NCBI GenBank assembly: GCA_013696835.1
Contig: JACCXV010000093.1
Location: 1-9,232 of the forward strand
Length of the DNA: 9,232 bases
Source of the DNA: Gemmatimonadota bacterium
Lineage (GTDB): Bacteria > Gemmatimonadota > Gemmatimonadetes > JACCXV01
Reading direction: 5' to 3'
A program made the position numbers and the translations under genes. How positions within the stretch are numbered: the stretch's first letter is position 1; each line of letters begins with the position of its first letter. This document shows, in pieces, positions 1 to 6,880 of this stretch. The notes beneath the pieces were generated by a model that was given only the letters and a program-made list of their open reading frames with translations, searched no databases and was not told the DNA's origin.

Positions 1-1101
1 TGGGGGCTGATCAACCTCGCCTCCGAGGCGCAGCGCGAGGCCGTCGCGATCGCGGAGCGCCTGGGCGGAGTCATCGATCCCGCAGCCGGCCCGAACCATC
101 CGGCTGCCGTGACGGCCTTCCAGGAATGGGGTGAGGTCTCGGCCACGCTGGGAGAGGTGGCCGCACAGGACGGGCTCGTCGTCGTCTGGCCCGCCGATCT
201 CGAGAAGACCCATCCCCGGCTTCTCTCGCGCTGGAAGATCGAGGGGAGCGACGATCCGCGCCTGCTGCGCTTCCGCCACGGAGACGTTCAGCCCGGGTCC
301 TGGACCGTGCCCGCCGAGCGCGAGCTCGAGTTCCTGTGGATCCTGCGCGAGCTGGCACGCGCGCGGTCTCTCTCCCGTCACCCCCTGGCCGCTGCCGGCG
401 GGGACCAGCCACCGGCGTCACGAGAGGCGCCGTCATCGAGCTCCGCGGCCGAGGACGGGTTGCGGGAGATGGCGCGCCGCCTTCTCGAGCGGCTGGCCGC
501 CGCGCGCTACGTGCTCCTCGCCTACGACGCCGCGGCCATGGACCCGCCGCGTCAGCACGCGCTGCGGGCCCTCGCGGCCACCCTGAACGGCCTGACGCGC
601 TTCCGTCTCTTTCCGCTGCGCGGCGGCGGCAACCGGATGGGTGCCGAGGCCGTGCTCACGTGGCAGACGGGCTTCCCGACGGCGGTGGACTTCACACCCG
701 GGCATCCGCGCTCGAACGCCGGCGAGTTTTCCGCGGCGCGGCTGCTCGAGTCGGGAGAGGTCGATGCGGCGCTAGTGGTCTGCGCCGACCCCGCCGATTT
801 TCCCGCCGAGCACGGCCTGGCACGCCTCGCGGATCTGCCCCGGGTCGTGCTGGACTCCGCGCCGAACTCGCTCGCCCCCGGGTCGGCCGTGGCGCTGCGC
901 AGCGCTCCCTATGGCGTCGCCTCTGGCGGCACGTTCTTCCGCATGGATGGCATCGCTCTCGGCCTGCGACCGGCGATCCGATCAGCGTATCCGACGGAGA
1001 TCGAGTGGCTCTCCCGGATCCTGGGCGCGCTCGGCCCCCGCGCAAGGCCGTTCCCGCCGCCCGCGAAGACACCGCCCCCTCCCCTCTCGCCCGCGGCGTG
1101 A
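1..1101 (+). CDS. fhcB: Formyltransferase/hydrolase complex subunit B, 5'-truncated
   Basis: The frame is open from base 1 to the TGA at 1099-1101 (366 visible residues), so the N-terminus lies outside the window; the in-frame GTG at 109 is internal. The protein is homologous to formylmethanofuran dehydrogenase subunit B (FwdB/FmdB). Recognisable blocks are the opening segment with SEAQREAVAIAE, the GEVSATLGEV block and, near visible residues 210-245, GAEAVLTWQTGFP and the GEFSAARLL segment. In methylotrophic bacteria FhcB is a structural homologue that has lost the molybdopterin and iron-sulfur chemistry of FwdB and works in the cytoplasmic FhcABCD complex, which releases formate from the formylated carrier. 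The diagnostic N-terminal cysteine region is off-window, so loss of redox function is inferred from the neighbours. A low-complexity Ala/Pro/Ser stretch (about residues 128-150) and a Pro-rich C-terminal tail look lineage-specific. It overlaps fhcA by four bases. Confidence 0.9.
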   Translation, partial: WGLINLASEAQREAVAIAERLGGVIDPAAGPNHPAAVTAFQEWGEVSATLGEVAAQDGLVVVWPADLEKTHPRLLSRWKIEGSDDPRLLRFRHGDVQPGSWTVPAERELEFLWILRELARARSLSRHPLAAAGGDQPPASREAPSSSSAAEDGLREMARRLLERLAAARYVLLAYDAAAMDPPRQHALRALAATLNGLTRFRLFPLRGGGNRMGAEAVLTWQTGFPTAVDFTPGHPRSNAGEFSAARLLESGEVDAALVVCADPADFPAEHGLARLADLPRVVLDSAPNSLAPGSAVALRSAPYGVASGGTFFRMDGIALGLRPAIRSAYPTEIEWLSRILGALGPRARPFPPPAKTPPPPLSPAA

Positions 1102-2774
1102 CCGTGCGCCTGCGCATCCGGGGGGGCGAGGTTTACGACCCCGCCAACGGGGTGGAGGGAGACGTCCGGGACGTCCTGGTGGAGGACGGACGGATCGTCG
1201 CCGACCTGCCTGCGGGGGTTCCCGAGCTTGACGCCCGGGGGCTGGTGGTCTTCCCCGGAGGCGTTGACCTGCACTGCCACATCGCGGGATCCAAGGTCAC
1301 GCTCGCCCGGCGCCTCTCGCCCGAGCGGGCCCGCGCCGAGGGCCTGCCGGCCCCGGAGCTGGAGGGTGGCACGGGCCGCGCCGGGACGGGTGGCGTCGTG
1401 CCCTCCTCGTTCGCGACCGGCTACCTCTACGCCGGGCTCGGCTACACAGCCGCGATCGACGCCGCGATCGCTCCCCTGGGCGCACGTCAGGCGCACGCGG
1501 AGCTGGCCGACGTGCCGCTGCTCGACTCCGGCTTCCTCGCGCTGCTCGGCAACAACGCGCTGCTGCTCTCGCTGCTCGAAGCCGGCGAGCGCGAGCGCTT
1601 CGTCGAGGCCGCGGGGTGGATCCTCGAAGCGGCGGGCGCGCTCGGAATGAAGGCCGTGAACCCCGGGGGCGTGGCGGCGTGGAAGGCGGGGGCCTCCAAC
1701 GTCGCCGGACTCGACGACCCGATCGGCGGAACGGCGATCACGCCGCGCGTCGTCGTGACCGCGCTCGCCGACGCGGCGGCGGACCTCCGTCTCCCCCACC
1801 CCCTGCACCTGCACTGCAACAACCTCGGGATGCCCGGCAACGCAGCCACCACGCTCGCCACCATGCAGGCCCTGGAGGGGAGGCGCGCCCACTTCGCGCA
1901 CCTGCAGTTCCATTCCTACGGCGGCGAACCCGGGGGGTTGCCGGTGTCCGCCGCGCCCGCGATCTCGGAGTACGTGAACGGGCACGAGAACCTCAGCTTC
2001 GACGTGGGCCAGGTGATGTTCGGGCCGGCGACCGTGATGACGGCGGACGAGCCCGCGGGGTACCTGCTGCACCGCCTCACGGGGCGGAAGTGGGTGAACC
2101 TGGACATCGAGGTGGAGACGGGCTGCGGGGTGCTGCCGTTCGAGTACCGGGACCGGAACCGGGTGCACGCGGTGCAGTGGGCGGTTGGCCTCGAGCTGTT
2201 CCTGCTGGCGCGCGATCCGTGGCGTGTGGTGCTCTCGACGGACCACCCGAACGGAGGCTCGTTCCGCGCGTACCCGCGCCTGATCCGCCTGCTGATGGAC
2301 CGCGCATTCCGCGACGAGGAGCTGCGGCGGCTGCCCGAGGGGGCGCTCGCCGGGAGCGCGCTCGCGGACGGCCTCGAGCGCGAGTACACGCTGTCGGAGA
2401 TCTCGATCGTCACCCGCGCGGCACCCGCCCGGCTAGCGGGCCTGACCCGCAAGGGCCACCTCGGACCGGGCGCGGATGCCGACCTGGCGCTCTATCCGAA
2501 GGGAGGGGACGCGGAGGCGATGTTCTCGGCGCCGCGCTACGTCATCAAGGGCGGCACGGTCGTGCTCGAAGAGGGGCAGCTCCGGCGCTCCGTGCAGGGC
2601 GTCACGCTCCGCTCGAGCCCGCTCTACGATCCCGGCGCTGCCGGACGGCTGCGTCCCGCCTTCGAGTCGCGGTACTCGATCCGCATGGACAACTATCCGG
2701 TTGCCGCGGAGATGATGCGGGGCGAAGGCCGAGTGGGGGGCGACACTCCCTCGGGGGGGAGTGAGCCGGCGTGA
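1098..2774 (+). CDS. fhcA: Formyltransferase/hydrolase complex subunit A (amidohydrolase)
   Basis: This 558-residue protein matches FwdA/FhcA in length and motifs. It is the amidohydrolase subunit that hydrolyses the N-formyl group of the methanofuran-type carrier to formate. The metal-site motifs are present: HxH at H59/H61 (VDLHCHIAGSKV), the lysine of GMKAVNPGG at K185 that is carboxylated in FwdA, histidines in HLHCNNLG (237/239) and LQFHSYGG (272), and the aspartate of STDHPNGG at D382. Assignment of single ligands is by family analogy. The frame extends far upstream, but homology begins at about RIRGGEVYDP, so I chose GTG 1098, which overlaps the fhcB stop as GTGA; GTG 1104 is an alternative. 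The bases just upstream are pyrimidine-rich with no Shine-Dalgarno sequence, so translation probably depends on reinitiation after fhcB. The stop overlaps the fhcD start in the same way. Confidence 0.95.
   Translation: MTVRLRIRGGEVYDPANGVEGDVRDVLVEDGRIVADLPAGVPELDARGLVVFPGGVDLHCHIAGSKVTLARRLSPERARAEGLPAPELEGGTGRAGTGGVVPSSFATGYLYAGLGYTAAIDAAIAPLGARQAHAELADVPLLDSGFLALLGNNALLLSLLEAGERERFVEAAGWILEAAGALGMKAVNPGGVAAWKAGASNVAGLDDPIGGTAITPRVVVTALADAAADLRLPHPLHLHCNNLGMPGNAATTLATMQALEGRRAHFAHLQFHSYGGEPGGLPVSAAPAISEYVNGHENLSFDVGQVMFGPATVMTADEPAGYLLHRLTGRKWVNLDIEVETGCGVLPFEYRDRNRVHAVQWAVGLELFLLARDPWRVVLSTDHPNGGSFRAYPRLIRLLMDRAFRDEELRRLPEGALAGSALADGLEREYTLSEISIVTRAAPARLAGLTRKGHLGPGADADLALYPKGGDAEAMFSAPRYVIKGGTVVLEEGQLRRSVQGVTLRSSPLYDPGAAGRLRPAFESRYSIRMDNYPVAAEMMRGEGRVGGDTPSGGSEPA
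2744..2763 (+). promoter_or_regulatory. Possible hairpin covering the fhcD ribosome binding site
   Basis: CACTCCC (2744-2750) is the exact reverse complement of GGGAGTG (2757-2763), giving a 7-bp GC-rich stem with a 6-nt loop (TCGGGG). The 3' arm contains the end of the purine-rich Shine-Dalgarno sequence of fhcD, whose GTG is at 2771. The stem lies inside the end of fhcA, so ribosomes finishing fhcA would open it. A competing stem, CCGAG (2729-2733) with CTCGG (2750-2754), shares bases with it. The pairing is seen in the sequence; a regulatory role is inferred. Confidence 0.35.
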
Positions 2775-3676
2775 GGATCGCTGGCGTCGAGGTCGAGGAC
2801 ACCTTCGCCGAGGCGTTCCCCATGAAGGGCGCCCGCGTGATCGTGACGGCGGCGAACGAGCGCTGGGCGCTCGAGGCCGCCCGCTCGTTCACGGGCTTCG
2901 CGACATCCGTGATCGGCTGCAAGTGCGAGGCGGGTCTCGAGCGTCCGCTGCCGGCGCGCGAGACGCCGGACGGACGGCCCGGCGTGAGCCTGCTCCTCTT
3001 CGCCTTCGACACGGAGAGCGTGGGCAAGCGGCTGCTCGAGCGGGTGGGGCAGTGCGTGCTCACCTGTCCCACCACCGCCTGCTATGATGGCCTGCCCGCA
3101 GCCCAGCGGCGCGTGAACGTGGGTGGCCGGCTGCGCGTCTTCGGCGACCGGCATCAGGCCAGCAAGATGATCGACGGCCGCCGCTACTGGCGGGTGCCGG
3201 TGATGGAGGGCGAATTCCTGGTACAGGAGTCGTTCGGAGTCGAGGCCGGAGTGGGAGGCGGGAACTTCCTCGTGCTCGCCGAGACGGTCGAGCGGGCGCT
3301 CGCCGCGTGCGAGGCGGCGGTGGAGGCGATCCGGGCGGTGCGGGACGTGATCCTGCCCTTTCCCGGCGGAGTGGTGCGCAGCGGCAGCAAGGTCGGGTCG
3401 TCCTACGAGGGCCTGCCGGCGTCGACGAACGAGGCATACTGCCCGACGCTGCGGGCCGCGGTCGAGACACGACTGCCGCCCGATGTAGGGTCCGTGCTGG
3501 AAGTCGTGATCGACGGCTTCACGGAGGCGGCCGTCGCGGAGGCCATGCGGGTAGGGGTTCGTGCCGCCGCGCGCCCGGGGGTGCGCGCGATCACGGCCGG
3601 CAACTACGGCGGCAAGCTTGGCAAGTTCCACTTCCGGCTGCACGAGCTGCTCGAGAGTTTCCCGGACCCATCCTGA
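2771..3676 (+). CDS. fhcD: Formylmethanofuran:H4MPT formyltransferase, Fhc subunit D
   Basis: This is a 301-residue protein of the Ftr/FhcD family (usual length about 300). It transfers the formyl group between N5 of formyl-H4MPT and the methanofuran-like carrier; in methylotrophs it runs in the oxidative direction and feeds FhcA. Visible family segments are the N-terminal VEDTFAEAFPMKGARVIVTA, the cysteine block CVLTCPTTACYDG (95-107), GVGGGNFLVLAET (160-172), ILPFPGGVVRSGSKVGS (194-210) and the C-terminal ITAGNYGGKLGKFHF (274-288). The GTG start overlaps the fhcA TGA (GTGA). A G-rich Shine-Dalgarno sequence (GGGGGGAG, about 2754-2761) lies at good spacing but sits in a possible hairpin (see findings). 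The gene is complete, with no missing blocks. Confidence 0.95.
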   Translation: MRIAGVEVEDTFAEAFPMKGARVIVTAANERWALEAARSFTGFATSVIGCKCEAGLERPLPARETPDGRPGVSLLLFAFDTESVGKRLLERVGQCVLTCPTTACYDGLPAAQRRVNVGGRLRVFGDRHQASKMIDGRRYWRVPVMEGEFLVQESFGVEAGVGGGNFLVLAETVERALAACEAAVEAIRAVRDVILPFPGGVVRSGSKVGSSYEGLPASTNEAYCPTLRAAVETRLPPDVGSVLEVVIDGFTEAAVAEAMRVGVRAAARPGVRAITAGNYGGKLGKFHFRLHELLESFPDPS

Positions 3677-3678
3677 GC

Positions 3679-3683
3679 GGAGG
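3679..3683 (+). promoter_or_regulatory. Shine-Dalgarno site of the dioxygenase gene
   Basis: GGAGG lies 8 nt before the ATG at 3692, in the 15-nt gap after fhcD. It supports ATG 3692 as the start and shows that this gene can be translated independently, unlike the overlapping fhcA gene. Confidence 0.7.
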
Positions 3684-3691
3684 CGACTCGC

Positions 3692-4435
3692 ATGCACGAC
3701 CATTCCCGGATCGACCGCAGAATGCTGCTCAAGTTCCTGTGCCTGGCGCCCGGCGCGGGCGTGGGTTGGCTCACCGCTGCCGGAGCTAGGACCGATCGGG
3801 ACGTGAAAGGGGAGCTCGAGCGCTGGTCGCGCGGGGGCGCGTTCCTGCCGCGGTGGAGGACGACCGACGGGCCGGCGTGCAGCCCGACCGAACGCGACGT
3901 TCAGGGTCCGTTCTACGTGGCGGGTGCTCCCGGCAGGGCCCGGATCGCCGGCCCCGACGAGCCGGGGGACCGCATCGTGGTGCGCGGCACCGTGCTGTCG
4001 GCCGACTGCAAGACTCCCGTCGCGAACGCGCTGGTGGACGTCTGGCAGGCCGACGCGGAAGGCAGGTACCACGAGGCGGAGGACGACTACCGCCTGCGTG
4101 GCGTCGTCCGGACGGACGCCCGCGGTGGCTACGTTTTCGAGACCATCGCCCCCGGGCGCTATCGGATCGACGAGAACGCGGGGAGCCTGCGACCCGCGCA
4201 CATCCACTTTACCGTGGCCAGCGCCCGGCACCGCCCGCTCACGACGCAGCTCTATTTCAAGGGCGACCCCTACCTCGCGCCGAACGACGCCTGTGGCGAC
4301 GCATGCGGGTCCGACGACCCGGGACGGATCGTGGAGGCGACGCGCGAGTCCAGGGACGGGACAGGCTTCTCCGCGACGTTCAACATCGTGCTGGCGGCGC
4401 TCTCGGCGGAGCCCGGGGAGGACTCGCGCACGTGA
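3692..4435 (+). CDS. Exported (Tat-type) intradiol ring-cleavage dioxygenase
   Basis: This 247-residue protein belongs to the family of protocatechuate 3,4-dioxygenase and catechol 1,2-dioxygenase, non-haem Fe(III) enzymes that open catechol rings between the hydroxyls. The four expected iron ligands are visible: Y126 (GRYHEAEDDY), Y157 (PGRYRIDEN) and H170/H172 (RPAHIHF). Family blocks QGPFY (71-75), ALVDVWQADAEG (113-124) and GGYVFETIAPG (145-155) are also present. The N-terminus has a twin-arginine-like signal (DRRMLLKFL, then a short Ala/Gly-rich hydrophobic segment), so the protein is probably exported after folding with iron; classic PcaH is cytoplasmic. Extra cysteines (C63, C106, C201, C205) would fit disulfides outside the cytoplasm. 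It lies between fhcD and fhcC, where no ring-cleavage enzyme is expected. Its base composition matches the neighbours, so recent transfer is not indicated. The natural substrate is unknown. Confidence 0.88.
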   Translation: MHDHSRIDRRMLLKFLCLAPGAGVGWLTAAGARTDRDVKGELERWSRGGAFLPRWRTTDGPACSPTERDVQGPFYVAGAPGRARIAGPDEPGDRIVVRGTVLSADCKTPVANALVDVWQADAEGRYHEAEDDYRLRGVVRTDARGGYVFETIAPGRYRIDENAGSLRPAHIHFTVASARHRPLTTQLYFKGDPYLAPNDACGDACGSDDPGRIVEATRESRDGTGFSATFNIVLAALSAEPGEDSRT

Positions 4436-4479
4436 TGCTCGTGGCCGTGGCAGAGGCCGGCGGGATCGTCGCGCCGTGA
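4435..4479 (+). CDS. Possible 14-codon coupling mini-ORF between dioxygenase and fhcC
   Basis: The ATG at 4435 shares its A with the dioxygenase stop (TGATG). The frame reads MLVAVAEAGGIVAP and ends with TGA at 4477-4479, which overlaps the fhcC GTG (4476-4478) as GTGA. GGGGAGG lies at 4415-4421, 13 nt upstream. The ORF exactly bridges an otherwise untranslated 40-nt gap, so it could pass ribosomes on to fhcC, whose own Shine-Dalgarno sequence is weak. The peptide resembles nothing I know. In DNA this rich in GC such short frames arise easily, so confidence is low. Confidence 0.22.
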   Translation: MLVAVAEAGGIVAP

Positions 4480-5294
4480 TCACGCTCACGGGCCGGGCCG
4501 AAGCGCACGGCGTCTCCGGGGAAGGGCTCCTGCCGGAGAGCTTCGCTGCCGCGGCCGAGAGCGAGGTCGCGCGGACGCGGCTGCGCTTCGGCGCCGAGAC
4601 GGCCGAGCTGGGAGATCTCTTCCACGTCCGCACCGCTCCCGGAGCCGGCGAGCCGGAGCTGCGGATCGAGCCCGGAGGGGTCCGTCTGCACGGACTCGGG
4701 ACGGGCATGACGCGCGGCCGGATCGTGGTCGCGGGGAACGCCGGCGACCGACTGGGAGCGGCCATGGTCGGCGGCGAGATCCTGGTCGAGGGCAGCTGCG
4801 GCGACTGCACCGGCGGCGAGATGACCGGCGGCTTCATCCGGGTGCACGGCGACGCAGGAGCGCGCGCGGGTGGAGCGCTGGCGGGGGGACCCCGCGGGAT
4901 GGCGGGAGGCGTAATCCTCGTGCACGGCAGCGTCGGGGACGAAGCGGGCGCCGCGATGCGCCGTGGTCTCGTGGCGATCGGCGGGAGCGCCGCGGCGCGC
5001 GCCGGCTTTCACGCGATCGCGGGGACGGTCCTCGTCCTCGGCGGCGTGGGCGAGGCCCCGGCGATGGCCACGAAGCGTGGATCGCTCGTGGTATTCGGTG
5101 AAGCGCGGCTGCTCCCCACCTTCCGTTACGCCTGCGAGTACGAGCCGACTTTCCTGCGGCTCCTGCTTCGTTACCTTTCCGGGCCGCTCGCGTTCGCGGT
5201 ACCGGAGCGTTTCGCGCGCGGCCGCTTTCGGCGCTTCGCCGGGGACTTCAGTCAGCTCGGCAAGGGAGAGATCCTGCTGTGGACGGATGCCTGA
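4476..5294 (+). CDS. fhcC: Formyltransferase/hydrolase complex subunit C
   Basis: This 272-residue protein is of the FwdC/FhcC type and has the right length. Residues about 70-210 hold a series of glycine-rich repeats (for example GRIVVAGNAGDRLGAAMVGG, GEILVEGSCGDCTGGEMTGG and GVILVHGSVGDEAGAAMRRG) that form the right-handed beta-helix shared with the C-terminal domain of glutamate synthase. The tail, from about PTFRYACEYEP to FSQLGKGEILLW, is typical of FhcC. It is a structural subunit of the cytoplasmic FhcABCD complex. The frame is open far upstream through the dioxygenase gene, but there is no in-frame start in the gap before GTG 4476, where the homology begins. The Shine-Dalgarno sequence is poor, so coupling to the preceding mini-ORF is possible. 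Confidence 0.93.
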   Translation: MITLTGRAEAHGVSGEGLLPESFAAAAESEVARTRLRFGAETAELGDLFHVRTAPGAGEPELRIEPGGVRLHGLGTGMTRGRIVVAGNAGDRLGAAMVGGEILVEGSCGDCTGGEMTGGFIRVHGDAGARAGGALAGGPRGMAGGVILVHGSVGDEAGAAMRRGLVAIGGSAAARAGFHAIAGTVLVLGGVGEAPAMATKRGSLVVFGEARLLPTFRYACEYEPTFLRLLLRYLSGPLAFAVPERFARGRFRRFAGDFSQLGKGEILLWTDA

Positions 5295-5310
5295 GGCCGG
5301 GGGGGGCGCG

Positions 5311-6312
5311 ATGACGCCGGCCGCGCCCGCGGAGCGGCTGGCGAGCGGCGACGCGGGCCTGAACCGCCGTGCGTGGACGCTCGTCGAGGAGCTCATGCGC
5401 GAGGACGGCGAGCGCTACGGCGTCCGCGCGCGCACGCTCGGCAACGGGGCGCTCGTCGTGGATGCCGGCGTCGAGGCCCCGGGGGGCTACGACGCCGGCT
5501 GGCTCATGTCGCGGATCTGCATGGCCGACCTCGCCGACATCGAGGGCGCTTACCTCACGCTCGGGGAGCTCTCGCTCCCTGGGCTCGTCGTGCGCGCCGA
5601 CCGGCCCGCGCTCCCCTGCCTCGCCTCGCAGTACGCCGGTTGGGCCATCCAGGCTGGCGCGTACTTCGCGATGGGCTCCGGCCCGCTTCGCGCGGTCGCC
5701 CGCGTGGAGCGTGAGCTGTTCGAGAAGCTCGGCTATGCCGAGAGCGCCGACGCCTCGGCGCGCAGCGTGCTGGTGCTCGAGACACGCGAGCTGCCTGGTG
5801 AGGACGTGGTCGAATGGGTGTCCGAGCGCTCCGGCGTTCTGCCGGATCGGCTGGCGTTCGTGGTCGCCCCCACGGCGAGCCTGGCGGGAGGCGTGCAGAT
5901 CTCGGCGCGCGTCCTCGAGACTGGGCTGCACAAGATGGAGAAGCTCGGCTTCGACGTGACGCGCGTGCGCTCCGGCTTCGGCTCGGTCCCTCTCGCGCCC
6001 GTCGCGAAGAACGATCTGCGGGCGATCGGCCGCACGAACGACTGCATCCTCTACGGGGGGCGGGCTGCCTACGCCGTCACGGGAGACGACGCCGAGCTCG
6101 AGGACCTCGTGCAGCGCGTGCCCTCGTCCGCGTCCTCCGACTACGGCACGCCGTTCTACGAGATCTTCAAGCGCTACGGGGGTGATTTCTACAAGATCGA
6201 CCCGCTGCTCTTCAGCCCCGCCGAGGTGGCGCTGACGAACCTCGCGAGCGGCCGAACCTTCCGGGCCGGCGCAATGAACGTCGGCGTCCTCGAGAGCTCC
6301 CTCTTCGGATGA
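5311..6312 (+). CDS. mch: Methenyltetrahydromethanopterin cyclohydrolase
   Basis: This 333-residue protein clearly belongs to the Mch family (about 320 residues). It is a cytoplasmic enzyme that interconverts 5,10-methenyl-H4MPT+ and formyl-H4MPT; in methylotrophic oxidation it feeds formyl-H4MPT to FhcD. Conserved segments include LASQYAGWAI (104-113), YFAMGSGP (118-125), APTASLAGGVQI (186-197), AIGRTNDCILYGG (238-250) and SSASSDYGTPFYEIF (272-286). The start is uncertain. ATG 5311 sits after an 8-G run (5299-5306) that is a poor but possible Shine-Dalgarno region. The in-frame ATG 5287 would add eight residues and overlap the end of fhcC by eight bases. The next gene starts 7 nt after the stop. 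The operon position downstream of the fhc genes fits sequential steps of one pathway. Confidence 0.95.
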   Translation: MTPAAPAERLASGDAGLNRRAWTLVEELMREDGERYGVRARTLGNGALVVDAGVEAPGGYDAGWLMSRICMADLADIEGAYLTLGELSLPGLVVRADRPALPCLASQYAGWAIQAGAYFAMGSGPLRAVARVERELFEKLGYAESADASARSVLVLETRELPGEDVVEWVSERSGVLPDRLAFVVAPTASLAGGVQISARVLETGLHKMEKLGFDVTRVRSGFGSVPLAPVAKNDLRAIGRTNDCILYGGRAAYAVTGDDAELEDLVQRVPSSASSDYGTPFYEIFKRYGGDFYKIDPLLFSPAEVALTNLASGRTFRAGAMNVGVLESSLFG

Positions 6313-6319
6313 TCCGGCG

Positions 6320-6853
6320 ATGAACGGGTACCGCGTGCGCGTCACGAAGGACTACCTGACCTTCGCATCCGGGCACTTCATCTCGTTCGAGGACCACGAG
6401 TGCGAGCGGCTGCACGGCCACAACTACCGCGTCGGGGTCGTGGTCGAGGGGCCGCTGGGTGCCGGACAGTACGTGCTGAACTTCGTCACGATCAAACGCA
6501 CGATGAAACGACTGGCCGACGAGCTGGATCACCGCGTGCTGATCGCCACCCACAATCCCGTGATCGCGGTGCACGAGGAGCCCGACGGGTCCGTTGGCGT
6601 GACCTGCCGTGACAGGCGATATCGGTTCCCGCGGGAGGACGTGGTGCTGCTGCCGATCTCCAACACGACTGCCGAGCTCCTCGCGACTCACCTGTCAGGA
6701 CGGCTTCACGACGAGCTGCGGAAGTTGGGTCACACGCACCTCACCGCGCTCGAGATCGAGGTCGAGGAGTCCACCGGCCAGTCAGCCTTCTATCGCGAGG
6801 AGCTCACAGCCGCCGCAGCGCGCGACGACTCCGGCGCGCGGCCCGGGGCCTGA
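6320..6853 (+). CDS. 6-pyruvoyltetrahydropterin synthase / QueD family protein
   Basis: This 177-residue protein belongs to the PTPS/QueD (COG0720) family, zinc enzymes acting on 7,8-dihydroneopterin triphosphate. Zinc-ligand histidines are H19 (ASGHF) and H32/H34 (LHGHNY). The catalytic cysteine C28, the D70-H71 pair (ELDHRVL) and the substrate-binding glutamate of VEEST (about E150) are present, so it looks active. The motif around C28 is C-E-R-L-H-G-H: it has both the cysteine of PTPS/QueD and the adjacent glutamate of the PTPS-III type, which replaces dihydroneopterin aldolase and makes 6-hydroxymethyl-dihydropterin. Residues 78-106 form a longer middle segment than in small QueD proteins. 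As the last gene of the operon, 7 nt after mch, it most likely supplies pterin for H4MPT. A queuosine role is the alternative, but no other queuosine genes are seen. Confidence 0.9.
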   Translation: MNGYRVRVTKDYLTFASGHFISFEDHECERLHGHNYRVGVVVEGPLGAGQYVLNFVTIKRTMKRLADELDHRVLIATHNPVIAVHEEPDGSVGVTCRDRRYRFPREDVVLLPISNTTAELLATHLSGRLHDELRKLGHTHLTALEIEVEESTGQSAFYREELTAAAARDDSGARPGA

Positions 6854-6880
6854 ACCTCGACCCTCCGTCCCCTCTCGCGG

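Noticed and set aside
109..1101. GTG 109 as the true start of fhcB
   Set aside because: Family homology continues upstream in the same frame to base 1, so the gene is truncated by the window edge.
3692..4435. The dioxygenase as a classic cytoplasmic protocatechuate 3,4-dioxygenase subunit
   Set aside because: There is no partner subunit gene next to it and the N-terminus carries a twin-arginine-like export signal.
2693..4837. A 714-residue open frame on the minus strand, antisense to fhcD, the dioxygenase and fhcC
   Set aside because: It lies opposite three recognisable plus-strand genes and has no family features; it is the expected open shadow frame in very GC-rich DNA. The minus-strand frames at 909-2246 and 4380-5396 were rejected for the same reason.
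6854..6880. A bidirectional terminator between the convergent PTPS and HisA-like genes
   Set aside because: Only 27 nt separate the stops and I find no stem with a usable loop or a T run; the GGCCC/GGGCC pair just upstream has a one-base loop.
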